From positions 1 through 64,000 of the forward strand of contig CANGWB010000004.1 in the NCBI GenBank assembly GCA_947457465.1: a stretch of DNA of 64,000 bases, given 5' to 3'. The first letter of the stretch is position 1. The number at the start of each line of letters is the position of its first letter. Made by a program: the position numbers and the translations under genes. This DNA is from Chitinophagaceae bacterium. Lineage in GTDB: Bacteria; Bacteroidota; Bacteroidia; Chitinophagales; Chitinophagaceae. Shown one piece after another: positions 45,477 through 56,658 of the stretch. The notes under the pieces were generated by a model. That model made no database searches and was not told where the DNA came from. It was given only the letters and a program-made list of their open reading frames with translations.

Positions 45477-45591
45477 GATCAAAGGGCGGTAAAATTAAGA
45501 CTTTCGTCAGCTGCCCGGCATGCCACTGCTGTCAACCCTTGAGCCTCAACTTTTTTGGTCGGGAAATGTTATGGACTAGGTTATCGGGTAA

Positions 45592-47877
<2,286 letters not shown>

Positions 47878-47912
47878 TCAGAAAACTGTCGAAGTTCGGT
47901 TCTAATGATTTT

Positions 47913-47941
47913 AGGAGTTGGCAATTGCCAGCTCCTTTTTT
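47913..47941 (+). terminator. intrinsic terminator after katG
   Basis: Stem AGGAGTTGGC / GCCAGCTCCT around AATT, with one G-T pair, followed by six T. Confidence 0.9.
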
Positions 47942-48056
47942 ATGCCTTTAGGCTTTACAGATAAATGTCAACAGGGTGTCAAAATGTATGAGTCCGATCA
48001 AATCACCCTTGCTTTTGGGCAATTTTCTTATGTTCGTTGTTTGAACACCAAAACGG

Positions 48057-48617
48057 TTGACTGAACAAGAACTTATCCGGGGACTTCGTGCATACGAGGA
48101 AGAAAGTTTTCGCTGGCTGGTGGAGAACTATCAAGCCCCTGTTTATAATACTGTTTTAGGGATTGTGCAATCTGATTCCGACGCCGAGGACATCGCACAG
48201 GAAGTTTTCATTCAGGTTTTTCGGTCCATCGATCAGTTCAAGGGTGAGTCTAAGCTCTCTACTTGGGTTTATCGGATCGCAACAACCAAATCCCTTGATT
48301 TTCTGCGGAGTAAGAAAAGTAAAAAACGATTCGCATTTCTCCATCGTTTGGGTTTGCCGGGCGAAGGTCGAGAGGTGGATATACCTGAATTCCACCATCC
48401 GGGGGTAGCGGCTGAGCAAAAGGAGACTGCGGCACTGCTGTTCCGCGCGATTGCTAAACTTCCGGATAATCAGAAGACTGCCTTTATTCTTACCAGACTG
48501 GAACAGTTATCTCATGCCGAAACCAGCAACATCATGAAAATCACTATACCCGCAGTGGAATCACTACTGCATCGGGCAAGACTTAACCTAAAGAAAATTT
48601 TGAAAATGGAATTGTAG
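48057..48617 (+). CDS. ECF-type RNA polymerase sigma factor
   Basis: 186 residues, starting at a TTG (48057); no ATG is available before region 2. Region 2 shows WLVENYQAPVYNTVLGIVQS, DAEDIAQEVFIQVFRSIDQF and STWVYRIATTKSLDFLR. Region 4 shows LPDNQKTAFILTRLEQLSHAE and VESLLHRARLNLKKIL. A TATGTTCG -7-like box is at 48029-48036. Two small genes follow in the same direction and likely encode its regulator and an envelope partner. Confidence 0.93.
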   Translation: MTEQELIRGLRAYEEESFRWLVENYQAPVYNTVLGIVQSDSDAEDIAQEVFIQVFRSIDQFKGESKLSTWVYRIATTKSLDFLRSKKSKKRFAFLHRLGLPGEGREVDIPEFHHPGVAAEQKETAALLFRAIAKLPDNQKTAFILTRLEQLSHAETSNIMKITIPAVESLLHRARLNLKKILKMEL

Positions 48618-48668
48618 CATTTATGCTATGAAGGATTTATAATCCTCCTACGTCTAAACAAAACATAC

Positions 48669-48992
48669 ATGTCGTCGACCCCAAACATTGAGAACATTCT
48701 GAACAGCCTGGAGGGTGTTCGTCGTGCCGAGCCCCGGCCGTTTTTTGCTGCACGGGTGATTCAGCGTATGCAGGAGAAAAACCAAATGACCCCCTCATTT
48801 TACTGGCCTCGGTTTGCCTTGGCAGTATCCGCACTTTTCATTTTAATAGCCTTGAACCTCATACTATTTTTTTCCCCTCTGCGTTCTATCGATCAGGCGA
48901 TCAGCGACTGGAATTCCGCTACCCCGGACTGGGTAGTTGATTACACCGAAAACCCCGGTACAACCATTTACGATCTGCCTCCAAATAAATGA
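48669..48992 (+). CDS. small single-pass membrane protein, putative anti-sigma partner
   Basis: 107 residues. A soluble N-terminal part (about 1-45, NILNSLEGVRRAEPRPFFAARVIQRM) is followed by one membrane helix (about 47-68) and a ~38-residue outer tail. Position right after an ECF sigma gene, together with the R-AEP-PFF-A-V--RM pattern seen in Bacteroidota anti-sigma-like proteins, suggests that it holds the sigma factor at the membrane. There is no zinc-binding HxxxCxxC motif. Function is inferred. Confidence 0.6.
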   Translation: MSSTPNIENILNSLEGVRRAEPRPFFAARVIQRMQEKNQMTPSFYWPRFALAVSALFILIALNLILFFSPLRSIDQAISDWNSATPDWVVDYTENPGTTIYDLPPNK

Positions 48993-48995
48993 TCC

Positions 48996-49442
48996 ATGCA
49001 AAGAAGCCGTGTACTCATCTTGCTTGTATTGTTGTTGGCCGTATTGAATGGCGTGCTTGTTTACTTGCATTTTTTTACCAATCGCTCCGGAGGCCGTGAC
49101 CGTGGAGATTCTATGCATAGCTGGCTCGATAAAAACTTGGGGCTAACGGAAGAACAAGAGCGACTTCATTTGAAAATGCGGGGTACTTATTTTTCTGAAT
49201 TAAAATCCATCAACGATACCCTGAAGCTTCTCAAAGCACGCTTTGTCTCCCAATCCGCTCAACTCGACCTGTCAGATAGTTTGGCAACTGTATGGACCGA
49301 CTCCATCAACAGCTGGAACCGAAAAGCTGATGCGCTCACCTACCGGCATGTACGAAATGTCCGATCCATTCTGGATCCGAAACAACAACCTGTTTGGGAT
49401 TCATTGATACAGGTGGTGATGCTGAGAAGGAGTAGAAAGTAG
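48996..49442 (+). CDS. membrane-anchored Spy/CpxP-like periplasmic protein
   Basis: 148 residues. An N-terminal membrane helix (about 5-28) is followed by a helical periplasmic part with DKNLGLTEEQERLHLKMRGTYF and VRNVRSILDPKQQPVWDSLIQ, the helix-helix pattern of the Spy/CpxP and heavy-metal-sensor superfamily. It starts 3 nt after the putative anti-sigma gene. Envelope-stress sensing is a reasonable guess. The end RRSRK and its stop are encoded by palindromic element 11. Confidence 0.65.
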   Translation: MQRSRVLILLVLLLAVLNGVLVYLHFFTNRSGGRDRGDSMHSWLDKNLGLTEEQERLHLKMRGTYFSELKSINDTLKLLKARFVSQSAQLDLSDSLATVWTDSINSWNRKADALTYRHVRNVRSILDPKQQPVWDSLIQVVMLRRSRK

Positions 49443-49516
49443 AAGGATGAAGGGTGAAGGATGAATGGTGAAAGATGAAGGGTGAATGAGCGTTAAACCT
49501 TCTACCTTACACTACT
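49429..49516. repeat. stop-rich palindromic element 11, mixed families
   Basis: Starts with GTAGAAA and GTAGAAG, then an exact row of 7-nt words (TGAAGGG, TGAAGGA, TGAATGG, TGAAAGA, TGAAGGG, TGAATGA), and closes with CCTTCTACC. GTAGAAGG (49439-49446 region) pairs with CCTTCTAC (49498-49505). Both convergent genes stop inside or at its edge. Confidence 0.8.
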
Positions 49517-51296
49517 CTTGATAGATTCTTTCAACAGCATCTTTATATTTTTCCAAGATCAGTTTTCGTTTGACAGACAGCTTCGGTGTCATTTCACCGG
49601 TATCCACGCTCCATTCTTTAGCCAGTAGTTCAAAGCGTTTAACCTGTTCAACTTGATTGAAAAACTTATTGAAGCTTTCCACCAGTTCTCGGTACAGGTC
49701 CTTTACCGCATCCAGGCGAATCAGTTTTTCCGGATCGGTTTCCTGAATGCCTTTTTTATGCGCCCATTCCAATAGTGCAGGGAAAGCGGGAACGATCAGC
49801 GCACCCACAAATTTGCGTTCAGCGCCAACCACCATCAATTGCTCAATGAAAGGAGATTCTTTCAGTTTACTTTCGATCGGAAGAGGGGCAACATATTTTC
49901 CGCCGCTGGTCTTGAATAACTCTTTCTTACGGTCTGTGATTTTTAGAAACCCATCTTTGGAAAAAGTGCCGATGTCGCCGGTGCAGAACCACTCACCCTT
50001 CATTACCTCAGCGGTGAGGTCGGGGCGCTTGTAATAGCCCATCATGATATTGGGACCTTTACAAAGGATCTCGCCATCCTCTTCGATCTTCACTTCCACG
50101 TCTTCGATCAGTGGTCCGACGGTACCGAACGCGCGACCGGATTCCTGGTAACGATTTACAGAGATGACGGGAGATGTTTCAGTGAGGCCGTATCCCTCCA
50201 TCACCACTAACTTGGCCGCCGTGAAGATCCGGATCAATCGTACCTGGCAAGCGGCACCGCCGGTAGCGATGCATTTCACATTACCCCCAAGTGCCTCCCG
50301 CCATTTTTTGAAGATGATCTTGTTGGCAAGCGCTAGTTGTATACGATATCCAAGGGGCAAGGATTGATTGATCTCGAACTTTTCGGCAAGGCTATGTGCC
50401 CAGAAGAAAAGTTTTCGTTTGAGGCCGGTCAGCTCATTGCCCTTAGCCATGATCTTGTCATATACCTTCTCGAGCAATCGGGGCACCGTGGTGAACAGAT
50501 GCGGCTTTACTTCTTTCAAGTTATCGCCGATCGTTTCCAGACTTTCTGAATAGTAGATCGCCGTGCCTTTGAACGCATATAGGTAGGTGACTACTCTTTC
50601 AAAAATGTGATTCAGCGGAAGAAAACTCAGGGCCCGCATGTTATCGCCTGGCGGAAAATGCGGCTTGGCCGCCAAGGTATTCGATAAAATATTCCTATGC
50701 GAAAGCATTACACCTTTTGGAACGCCGGTGGTGCCGGAGGTATATATGATCGTGACGATGTCTTCAGCATCGACAGCATCACGCAAGGCGGGCAGACTTG
50801 CTTTGGAAGCATCATTCGCCTCTTGTAACACCTCTTTCCAGTGACGGGCATTGACTACATGTTCAAATGTGAAAATCGACTGCAACGAGGGAAGTTTTCC
50901 GCGTAGACTGTTCACTTTCAGAAACAATTCCTCATCGTTGACGAACACCATTTTCACGGCCGCATCCGAGAGAACAAATTCCAGTTCGTTGATGCTGATG
51001 GTTGGGTAGATCGGTGTCAGAACGGCTCCGATCTGCTGAACGGCCAAATCGAGAATCACCCACTCGGGACGGTTCTTGGAGATCACAGCAATCTTGTCGC
51101 GGCCCTCAGGCGTGCGATCACCCGGACCGATCCCCATGGCGATCAAACCCGCACTGAGTTGATCTACCAGGTCCTTGACCATGGCCGTGCTGTATTTCTT
51201 CCATTGTCCGCCTTCCTTGGCAGCCAGCATGTCGGGTAAAGGATTATTGTCAAGTTGCCATTCCAGGCAGTCGAATAAACGTCGAGGGGTTTGCAT
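49512..51296 (-). CDS. long-chain acyl-CoA synthetase (AMP-forming)
   Basis: 594 residues. Adenylate-forming motifs are present: TIIYTSGTTGVPKGVMLSH, VVMEGYGLTETSPVISVN, WFCTGDIGTFSKDGFLKITDRKKEL and the C-terminal SGGKYVAPLPIE loop, with a Lys in MTPKLSVKRKLI near the end. Length and motifs fit the FadD15/long-chain branch, which activates fatty acids to acyl-CoA at the inner membrane. Convergent with the Spy-like gene. The 5' side is separated from the TPR gene by palindromic element 12. Confidence 0.93.
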   Translation of the reverse strand: MQTPRRLFDCLEWQLDNNPLPDMLAAKEGGQWKKYSTAMVKDLVDQLSAGLIAMGIGPGDRTPEGRDKIAVISKNRPEWVILDLAVQQIGAVLTPIYPTISINELEFVLSDAAVKMVFVNDEELFLKVNSLRGKLPSLQSIFTFEHVVNARHWKEVLQEANDASKASLPALRDAVDAEDIVTIIYTSGTTGVPKGVMLSHRNILSNTLAAKPHFPPGDNMRALSFLPLNHIFERVVTYLYAFKGTAIYYSESLETIGDNLKEVKPHLFTTVPRLLEKVYDKIMAKGNELTGLKRKLFFWAHSLAEKFEINQSLPLGYRIQLALANKIIFKKWREALGGNVKCIATGGAACQVRLIRIFTAAKLVVMEGYGLTETSPVISVNRYQESGRAFGTVGPLIEDVEVKIEEDGEILCKGPNIMMGYYKRPDLTAEVMKGEWFCTGDIGTFSKDGFLKITDRKKELFKTSGGKYVAPLPIESKLKESPFIEQLMVVGAERKFVGALIVPAFPALLEWAHKKGIQETDPEKLIRLDAVKDLYRELVESFNKFFNQVEQVKRFELLAKEWSVDTGEMTPKLSVKRKLILEKYKDAVERIYQE

Positions 51297-51338
51297 AGCA
51301 ATCGTTTTGGTAATACCAGAATTCCTAAAATAACGAAA

Positions 51339-51441
51339 ATCTCAACTCCTAAACCCTCTAGACTAACTAAACCAGCTAAACTTCCTCAACTCCCTCAACC
51401 TTCTAAACACAGGTTTAGTGCGTTTAGTCGGTTTAGATGAG
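51339..51441. repeat. stop-rich palindromic element 12 (GTTTAGR family), reversed order
   Basis: On the + strand a pyrimidine arm comes first (CTCAACT, CTAAACC, CTAAACT; 51340-51408), then a shorter purine arm (GTTTAGT, GTTTAGT, GTTTAGA; 51413-51438). In the minus-strand message of the upstream TPR gene, the pyrimidine side is therefore nearer to the stop codon, unlike the other copies. Confidence 0.75.
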
Positions 51442-51448
51442 TGGTCTT

Positions 51449-52495
51449 TTACTTAGAAGCCGTCTGGTAATATTGTCCGCTGGGTACCCGAAAAACCCGG
51501 TTTGCTTGCCATTGCTGAAACTTGTTCCAGGTGTCGGCATTATCTTTTTTCCACTGTTCGTGTTTGGCCAGTGTTTCAGGGGTCAGGAACAGCCATTGAT
51601 TGTAGGCCTGAAAAAGATCGGCCTGGATCCATTGGCGTTGCACATCGAACAATTTGAAGGGGAATTGTTTGGCCGGTCCATCGAACCAGCCCAGTAAAAA
51701 GCGAGCTCGGATCATGGTCAGGGTTTCCGGATCGAGCCCTCTGGCCGTCAACGATACATGATTTGCCATTTCAAGTAAATAGGCCTTGGCGAAGGGGTTC
51801 GATGTTTTTTCGGCAACCTGTTTCAGGTCGGTATCCGCGAATAATTTTTCCTTGTAACCTTTCAGTAATAACTCACGCATCGACTGCCCGCGTTCACTTA
51901 GTCCGTCCAGATTCATAAAGATCTCTCCATAGATCAGACTCCAGACTTTGTCGGTCGTATAGAAATAATACAGCGCGGCATTGTAATAGTTGCCGCCATA
52001 ACCGGGATCCACTTCGATCCCTTTTTCCCATAGCTCGATCGCTCGAGGATCTTTGGATGACCAAAGCAACTCGCCATATTCACTGAGTAGTGGGCCATAA
52101 TTGGGAAATTTCTTGAGTCCGCGTTTGTAATATTTTTCGCACTCTTTCACCTCTTCCAATGCCTTGAATACATTTCCGGCCAACTGAAAACATATCGGAT
52201 CGGCATTCGGTCGATCGCAGAGGACGATTACATTTTCGCGCGCGCGGGTGTAATCTCGTTTCAGCGAATAGGCGATCACCAGGTCTTTACTCAAATCCAG
52301 ATCCTCCGGCGCAATGATCAATGCTTGTCTTAGCACCAGTATGGCATTGTCATATTCGCCCGACTGCAGAAATCCCTTCGCCCGTGCCTGCAGGGTGCTA
52401 AGCGATTCGTTCGGTTGTGCCGAAGAACTCATTGCAAGCAGACAGGCAAGGATCAATACAGAAAATCGTAGCGAAAACTTGGCGAGTTGTTTCAT
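51449..52495 (-). CDS. TPR-repeat exported protein
   Basis: 348 residues with a signal peptide (FSLRFSVLILACLLAMSSSAQ). The first half has tetratricopeptide-like units (SLSTLQARAKGFLQSGEYDNAILVLRQAL is the first; CEKYYKRGLKKFPNYGPLLSEYGELL is another). The second half is helical without a recognisable domain (FDVQRQWIQADLFQAYNQWLF). Probably periplasmic; function unknown. It is third in serC-DUF1015-TPR, 26 nt behind DUF1015. Confidence 0.75.
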   Translation of the reverse strand: MKQLAKFSLRFSVLILACLLAMSSSAQPNESLSTLQARAKGFLQSGEYDNAILVLRQALIIAPEDLDLSKDLVIAYSLKRDYTRARENVIVLCDRPNADPICFQLAGNVFKALEEVKECEKYYKRGLKKFPNYGPLLSEYGELLWSSKDPRAIELWEKGIEVDPGYGGNYYNAALYYFYTTDKVWSLIYGEIFMNLDGLSERGQSMRELLLKGYKEKLFADTDLKQVAEKTSNPFAKAYLLEMANHVSLTARGLDPETLTMIRARFLLGWFDGPAKQFPFKLFDVQRQWIQADLFQAYNQWLFLTPETLAKHEQWKKDNADTWNKFQQWQANRVFRVPSGQYYQTASK

Positions 52496-52521
52496 GGTAA
52501 GTTTTTCCTTTGTTGCCGTGA

Positions 52522-53742
52522 TCAGATCCGATGGGTGAGCAGTCCGTCCCTCAATTTCGGTTCAAACCAAGTGCTTTTGGGCGGCATGACCGAACCACTG
52601 TCAGCGATATCAAACAGTTGGTGTATGCTGACGGGATACAAGCTGAAGGCAATAGCCATCTCTCCGCTGTTAACGCGTTTCTCGAGTTCACCCAATCCGC
52701 GAATGCCGCCTACAAAATCGATCCGCTTATCGGTTCGCTGATCGCGTACACCCAGCAATTTATTCAATATTTTATCAGAGAGAATACTCACGTCGAGTAC
52801 GCCGATGGGATCTTCCGTCCATGTGCCGGGCTTTGCTTGCAATCGGTACCAATTCTTATTGAGGTACATGCCGAACTCGTGGAGTGATCCGGGTCGCACG
52901 GCCTCTGCCTCGCGCGTGATGGTAAAATCCTCCTCCAATGCATTCAGCAGTTCTCCTTCGCTGTGACCATTCAGGTCTTTTACAACACGGTTATAGTCGA
53001 GGATCGCTAATTGCCCTGCCGGGAACAGGGTTGTCAAAAAATATTTTGCAGCCTCCGAATCGGGAAGCGCGGCACTAACCTTGGCGGCAGAAGCAGCGCG
53101 GTGGTGACCATCTGCTATGTAAGTAGCAGGTACTTGCTCGGCAAAGATCTTTGTGATCTGGTCGACCGTCTCACGCATATCCACTACCCAAATGCGATGC
53201 TCGATGGCGTCGTTCGCAGTGAAATCATATATAGGTGAATGGGACTTCTTCCAGTCTGCGATCAATGCATCTATTTCAGATACATCTCGGTAAGCCAGAA
53301 ATACATTTCCTGTTTGCGCCCGAATGGTGCGCATGTGATCGATGCGGTCTTTTTCTTTCTCCGGGCGTGTGAATTCATGTTTCTTGATTCGATCGTTATT
53401 ATAATCGTCGACCGAGGAGAGTGCTACCAATCCGGTTTGTGCACGCCCATTCATCACCAGTTCGTAGATATAATAGCAGGGTTTATCTTCTTGAAAAAGC
53501 ACTCCTTTGCGGGTCATCGCATCCAGATTGTCTTTTGCCTGATCATAAACGGCCTGGCTGTGGATATCGGTTCCGGCGGGTAGATCGATCTCTGCTTTTG
53601 TTACGTGTAAGAAGGAGTTGGGGTTCCCTTGTGCCTCCTCGGCCGCTTCCTGACTGTTGAGTACGTCATAGGGTCGGGCAGCTACGGCAGCGGCTAGTCC
53701 TGTTTGTGGTCGGAGGGCAGCAAAGGGTTGAATGTTGATCAT
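52522..53742 (-). CDS. DUF1015 family protein
   Basis: 406 residues, full length for DUF1015 (SerC-neighbour family). Conserved blocks: IQPFAALRPQTGLAAAVAARPYDVLN, YYIYELVMNGRAQTGLVALSSVDDY, RPEKEKDRIDHMRTIRAQTGNVFLAY and YIADGHHRAASAAKV. The family is commonly found beside serC or serA in Bacteroidota. Its biochemical role is not established, and the HHR-type motif suggests phosphate or nucleotide binding. It starts 29 nt after serC. Confidence 0.9.
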   Translation of the reverse strand: MINIQPFAALRPQTGLAAAVAARPYDVLNSQEAAEEAQGNPNSFLHVTKAEIDLPAGTDIHSQAVYDQAKDNLDAMTRKGVLFQEDKPCYYIYELVMNGRAQTGLVALSSVDDYNNDRIKKHEFTRPEKEKDRIDHMRTIRAQTGNVFLAYRDVSEIDALIADWKKSHSPIYDFTANDAIEHRIWVVDMRETVDQITKIFAEQVPATYIADGHHRAASAAKVSAALPDSEAAKYFLTTLFPAGQLAILDYNRVVKDLNGHSEGELLNALEEDFTITREAEAVRPGSLHEFGMYLNKNWYRLQAKPGTWTEDPIGVLDVSILSDKILNKLLGVRDQRTDKRIDFVGGIRGLGELEKRVNSGEMAIAFSLYPVSIHQLFDIADSGSVMPPKSTWFEPKLRDGLLTHRI

Positions 53743-53771
53743 GTGTGGAATTGTAGTAGGAGATTTATTTA

Positions 53772-54839
53772 TTATCCGTTCTGCTGAGCGAAATCGGTCA
53801 TCAGACTTGTAAGCGCTTTAACGCTTTCGAGGGGGAGCGCATTGTACATCGATACCCGAAATCCGCCTACACTACGATGGCCTTTGATGCCGATCATTCC
53901 AGCGGCTTCGCAGGCTTTTAAAAAGGCAGATTCGAGTGTTGGATCGTTCATAGTAAAGACAGCATTCATGTGGCTGCGGTCGGCTGTCGCTACAGGTCCG
54001 TTGAACATCGGCAACGCATCCAGGGTATCGTAGAATAGTTTTGCTTTTTCGATGCTCCTTTTTTCCATTTCAATGATCCCGCCTTGTTCTTTCACCCAGC
54101 GAAGGGTGAGCAGAACAACATACACGGCAAAAACCGGCGGGGTGTTGAGCATACTTTCCTCGCGGATGTGTTCGCGGTAATCCATCATCGTCGGGATCCG
54201 ACGGTCGGCCTTACCCAGTAAATTTTTATTTACGATGACGAGATTCACACCAGCCGGTCCCATGTTTTTCTGCGCACCGGCATAGATCAATCCGAATCGA
54301 TCGAAGGGCAGTGAACGACTTAAAATATCGCTGCTCATATCGGCTACCAACGGCAGATCCAATTCCATCGGGATTTGCTGCCATTGTACGCCGTGTACAG
54401 TTTCGTTTGTGGTGAGGTGCAAATACTGCGCTTCCGGATCGATTTCCAATGTGCGCGGGATGGCTCGGTATCCGCCTTCTTTCGAGGAGCCTGCGATTTC
54501 TACGGTGCCGTACAAGTTGGCTTCTTTGATCGCTTTGGCCGACCAGATGCCGGTATCTGTATAAGCGGCTTTTTTATTCGAGGGAAGCAGGTTCATCGGT
54601 ACCTGCATGAATTGAGTTGAAGCACCTCCATGTAAAAAAAGAACTTCCTGATCGGGATGCAGCTGCATTAAATCCCTGACCAGCTGACGGGCCTCTTCCA
54701 TGACGGGTTGAAACAGTGCCGTGCGGTGACCGATCTCCAAAATAGACAATCCCGTGCCCTGGAAGTCTCGGATTGCCGCCGCCGCTTGCTCTAAAACAGC
54801 AGGAGGAAGGATAGAGGGGCCGGCATTGAAATTGTCCAT
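53772..54839 (-). CDS. serC: phosphoserine aminotransferase
   Basis: 355 residues, normal length. It is a PLP enzyme that turns 3-phosphohydroxypyruvate into phosphoserine and also acts in PLP synthesis in some bacteria. Visible: MDNFNAGPSILPPAVLEQA, FLHGGASTQFMQVPMNLL, VADMSSDILSRSLPFDRFGLIYAGAQKNMGPAG with the PLP Lys, and the C-terminal GHRSVGGFRVSMYNALP. The promoter is almost leaderless. It heads the serC-DUF1015-TPR unit. Confidence 0.96.
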   Translation of the reverse strand: MDNFNAGPSILPPAVLEQAAAAIRDFQGTGLSILEIGHRTALFQPVMEEARQLVRDLMQLHPDQEVLFLHGGASTQFMQVPMNLLPSNKKAAYTDTGIWSAKAIKEANLYGTVEIAGSSKEGGYRAIPRTLEIDPEAQYLHLTTNETVHGVQWQQIPMELDLPLVADMSSDILSRSLPFDRFGLIYAGAQKNMGPAGVNLVIVNKNLLGKADRRIPTMMDYREHIREESMLNTPPVFAVYVVLLTLRWVKEQGGIIEMEKRSIEKAKLFYDTLDALPMFNGPVATADRSHMNAVFTMNDPTLESAFLKACEAAGMIGIKGHRSVGGFRVSMYNALPLESVKALTSLMTDFAQQNG

Positions 54840-54842
54840 ACG

Positions 54843-54850
54843 CGAAGATA
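54843..54850 (-). promoter_or_regulatory. -7 box for serC, next to the start codon
   Basis: On the minus strand TATCTTCG (TAnnTTyG) ends 3 nt before the serC ATG. It abuts palindromic element 13 of the upstream gene, so the -33 region lies inside that element. Confidence 0.45.
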
Positions 54851-54942
54851 GTTGAACGGTGAAAGATGAATGATGAAAGGTGAAGGATGAGTATAGTTCT
54901 GGGTTTTAGGTTTCACCCTTCATCCTTCACCCTTCATCCTTA
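54848..54942. repeat. stop-rich palindromic element 13 (TGAAGGR family)
   Basis: On the minus strand, directly at the stop codon of the phospholipase-like gene, a row AAGGA, TGAAGGG, TGAAGGA, TGAAGGG, TGAAACC runs, followed by a ~20-nt loop and complementary TTCACC/TTCATC words back to 54850. Exact 7-nt spacing holds in both arms. Confidence 0.85.
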
Positions 54943-55917
54943 CAGGTGTTCCGATCCATTCACCCGCTTCAACCGCCATTGCCGGTCGAGCTGACGGATC
55001 ATTTCTCGTTGCTCCGGGTCCTCGTGCTGCTGGGGTGATGATGGCAGATCTGGCTGTCCGGCCAACACCCAACAAGTGAACCAAATAGAGGCAACACTTT
55101 GAACAGACAAGCGCATCCGCCTCTCTACCATTCCATTCATCAGTGAATCATATTGTTTTGTGTAGCGAGTGGAATATTGGCGGACCAATTTCCCTTTCCG
55201 CTCCTCATATGCATATTTTTCAGATGGGTCGGTTCGGGCATCCAACTCTTTTTCGATCCGAAGCACCGAATCGGCTGCCAACGAACTCTCCAGTAATCGC
55301 AACCACCAATAGGCAGGCATGTCTTCAATGAAGGCTGCCTGGCCGATCCAGAAATTCCATTTTCCAACCGCCAGCAATTCAGGAATGCGGCTTTCCCACA
55401 ACCCATGTATCCCACGCTGACCGCTGAATTGTCCGTTGTGATTGCGGCATGTATGCAAAGGCACATGTGCATCCGATAAATAATGTCCGATCTCCGCGGC
55501 ATTTTGAAGGATGCGCGGTATGTCCTTCTCCCGAAACGCCTTTATAAGCCTCCCTGTCATCACTTCCATCCACCAGGGCACGATGCCATGTTGTTGCAGC
55601 GTGTCTTCTGTAAATCGCGCTACCGCCTGCTTCCATTCACGTGGTAATGAATCGAACGGATACGTTCCGTAACGATCGAGATCGATGTAATGGCGCGGGC
55701 CTTCTTCCTTTACCGCATACCGACGTTTATCCGGATCAGTGGCATGTCGGATCAAATACGTTTGCTGCGACCTGAACAATGCTTGCAATCCGGGTGGGAG
55801 GAGGTTCACCGCCAGTCCATTGATACGTTCATGGGCAAAGAATCCCCACGCACTCGCCGAAAAGGGACATAGCATCACCCATCCGCCCCATAAGGCGAGT
55901 AGCAATCGAGCCATCAA
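54940..55917 (-). CDS. zinc-dependent phospholipase C / S1-P1 nuclease-like secreted protein
   Basis: 325 residues. A signal peptide ends at ASA, leaving Trp as first mature residue (WGFFAHERINGLAV), as in this zinc-enzyme superfamily where the N-terminal Trp binds zinc. Further ligands appear in IRHATDPDKR, AEIGHYLSDAHVPLHTCRNH and IHGLWESRIP (His and Asp set). The substrate, phospholipid or nucleic acid, cannot be decided. It starts 4 nt after the DUF502 stop, so both are probably co-transcribed. Confidence 0.8.
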   Translation of the reverse strand: MMARLLLALWGGWVMLCPFSASAWGFFAHERINGLAVNLLPPGLQALFRSQQTYLIRHATDPDKRRYAVKEEGPRHYIDLDRYGTYPFDSLPREWKQAVARFTEDTLQQHGIVPWWMEVMTGRLIKAFREKDIPRILQNAAEIGHYLSDAHVPLHTCRNHNGQFSGQRGIHGLWESRIPELLAVGKWNFWIGQAAFIEDMPAYWWLRLLESSLAADSVLRIEKELDARTDPSEKYAYEERKGKLVRQYSTRYTKQYDSLMNGMVERRMRLSVQSVASIWFTCWVLAGQPDLPSSPQQHEDPEQREMIRQLDRQWRLKRVNGSEHL

Positions 55918-55921
55918 CTAG

Positions 55922-56533
55922 TCAGGATTTTTTATTCTCGGTATCGAGGTCGGCCACTCCACCGGTGACCGCATATTTCATGGCATCCCCGGAGGCGATC
56001 CGATCGATCTTTTTGATGCGGGTTCGTGGCAGTACATAGAGTTGTCCGGCAAAATTGTATGCCTGCGGTACATAGACCGCTACATGTTCCTGCCCCATAT
56101 TGAATTTCTGCATCTCTTCATCCGTCAGAAAACCTACCACCCAAACATCGGGTTCGAAAACACTGGCCAGCACCGGCGTTTTGAATTTCCGCTTGTCTCC
56201 CGCGAATGCCTCGAACAGCTCTTTAGTAGAGGTATAAATGAACTTGATGCCGGGTGCACGGTCGAGCCACTGGTCGAGCAGATTGAAAAAACTGCCGATC
56301 AAAAAAATCGAGCTGACCCAACCAATAAGGATCACGCCCAAAATGATCAGGGCAAACCCCAGGCCCGGTACATTCAGATAAGGCCTCAGGATCTGGTCCA
56401 CCTGCTCAAACAGCCAATACATGGCATAGAGGGTGATCCCGATGGGGGCTAAAATGATCAGCCCCTGTACAAAATATCGGAGGAGGCGACGTAGAAAGAA
56501 TCGAAAACTGAGTTGGGGACTGGTGCGGGGCAT
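55922..56533 (-). CDS. DUF502 family membrane protein
   Basis: 203 residues. Two membrane helices (about 15-38 and 55-85) are followed by a soluble beta-rich part with the family block GIKFIYTSTKELFEAFAGDKR and the TGGVADLD end. DUF502 proteins are common in bacteria and of unknown function; a role at the cytoplasmic membrane is likely. A TACCTTAG box about 25 nt upstream is a weak promoter candidate. The gene diverges from the TetR gene. Confidence 0.88.
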   Translation of the reverse strand: MPRTSPQLSFRFFLRRLLRYFVQGLIILAPIGITLYAMYWLFEQVDQILRPYLNVPGLGFALIILGVILIGWVSSIFLIGSFFNLLDQWLDRAPGIKFIYTSTKELFEAFAGDKRKFKTPVLASVFEPDVWVVGFLTDEEMQKFNMGQEHVAVYVPQAYNFAGQLYVLPRTRIKKIDRIASGDAMKYAVTGGVADLDTENKKS

Positions 56534-56607
56534 GGTTTGAATTCAGCGCTAAGGTACGGGGTTCGGGGAGGCGGAAAAATGACACAAATCGGGGGATTTA
56601 ACAATAT

Positions 56608-56644
56608 GGAAACTTTGGCAACTAAAAAAGTTTCCGTAGTTTTG
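56608..56644 (+). promoter_or_regulatory. promoter and TetR operator palindrome for the efflux operon
   Basis: TTTG (56614-56617), 19 nt, then TAGTTTTG (56637-56644) is a full match to the Bacteroidota TTTG-N19-TAnnTTTG promoter. A perfect 9-bp inverted repeat GGAAACTTT / AAAGTTTCC (56608-56616 and 56627-56635) overlaps the -33 box and fills the spacer, the place where an autorepressing TetR protein would bind. Confidence 0.7.
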
Positions 56645-56658
56645 CGCGGCCAAAATCA

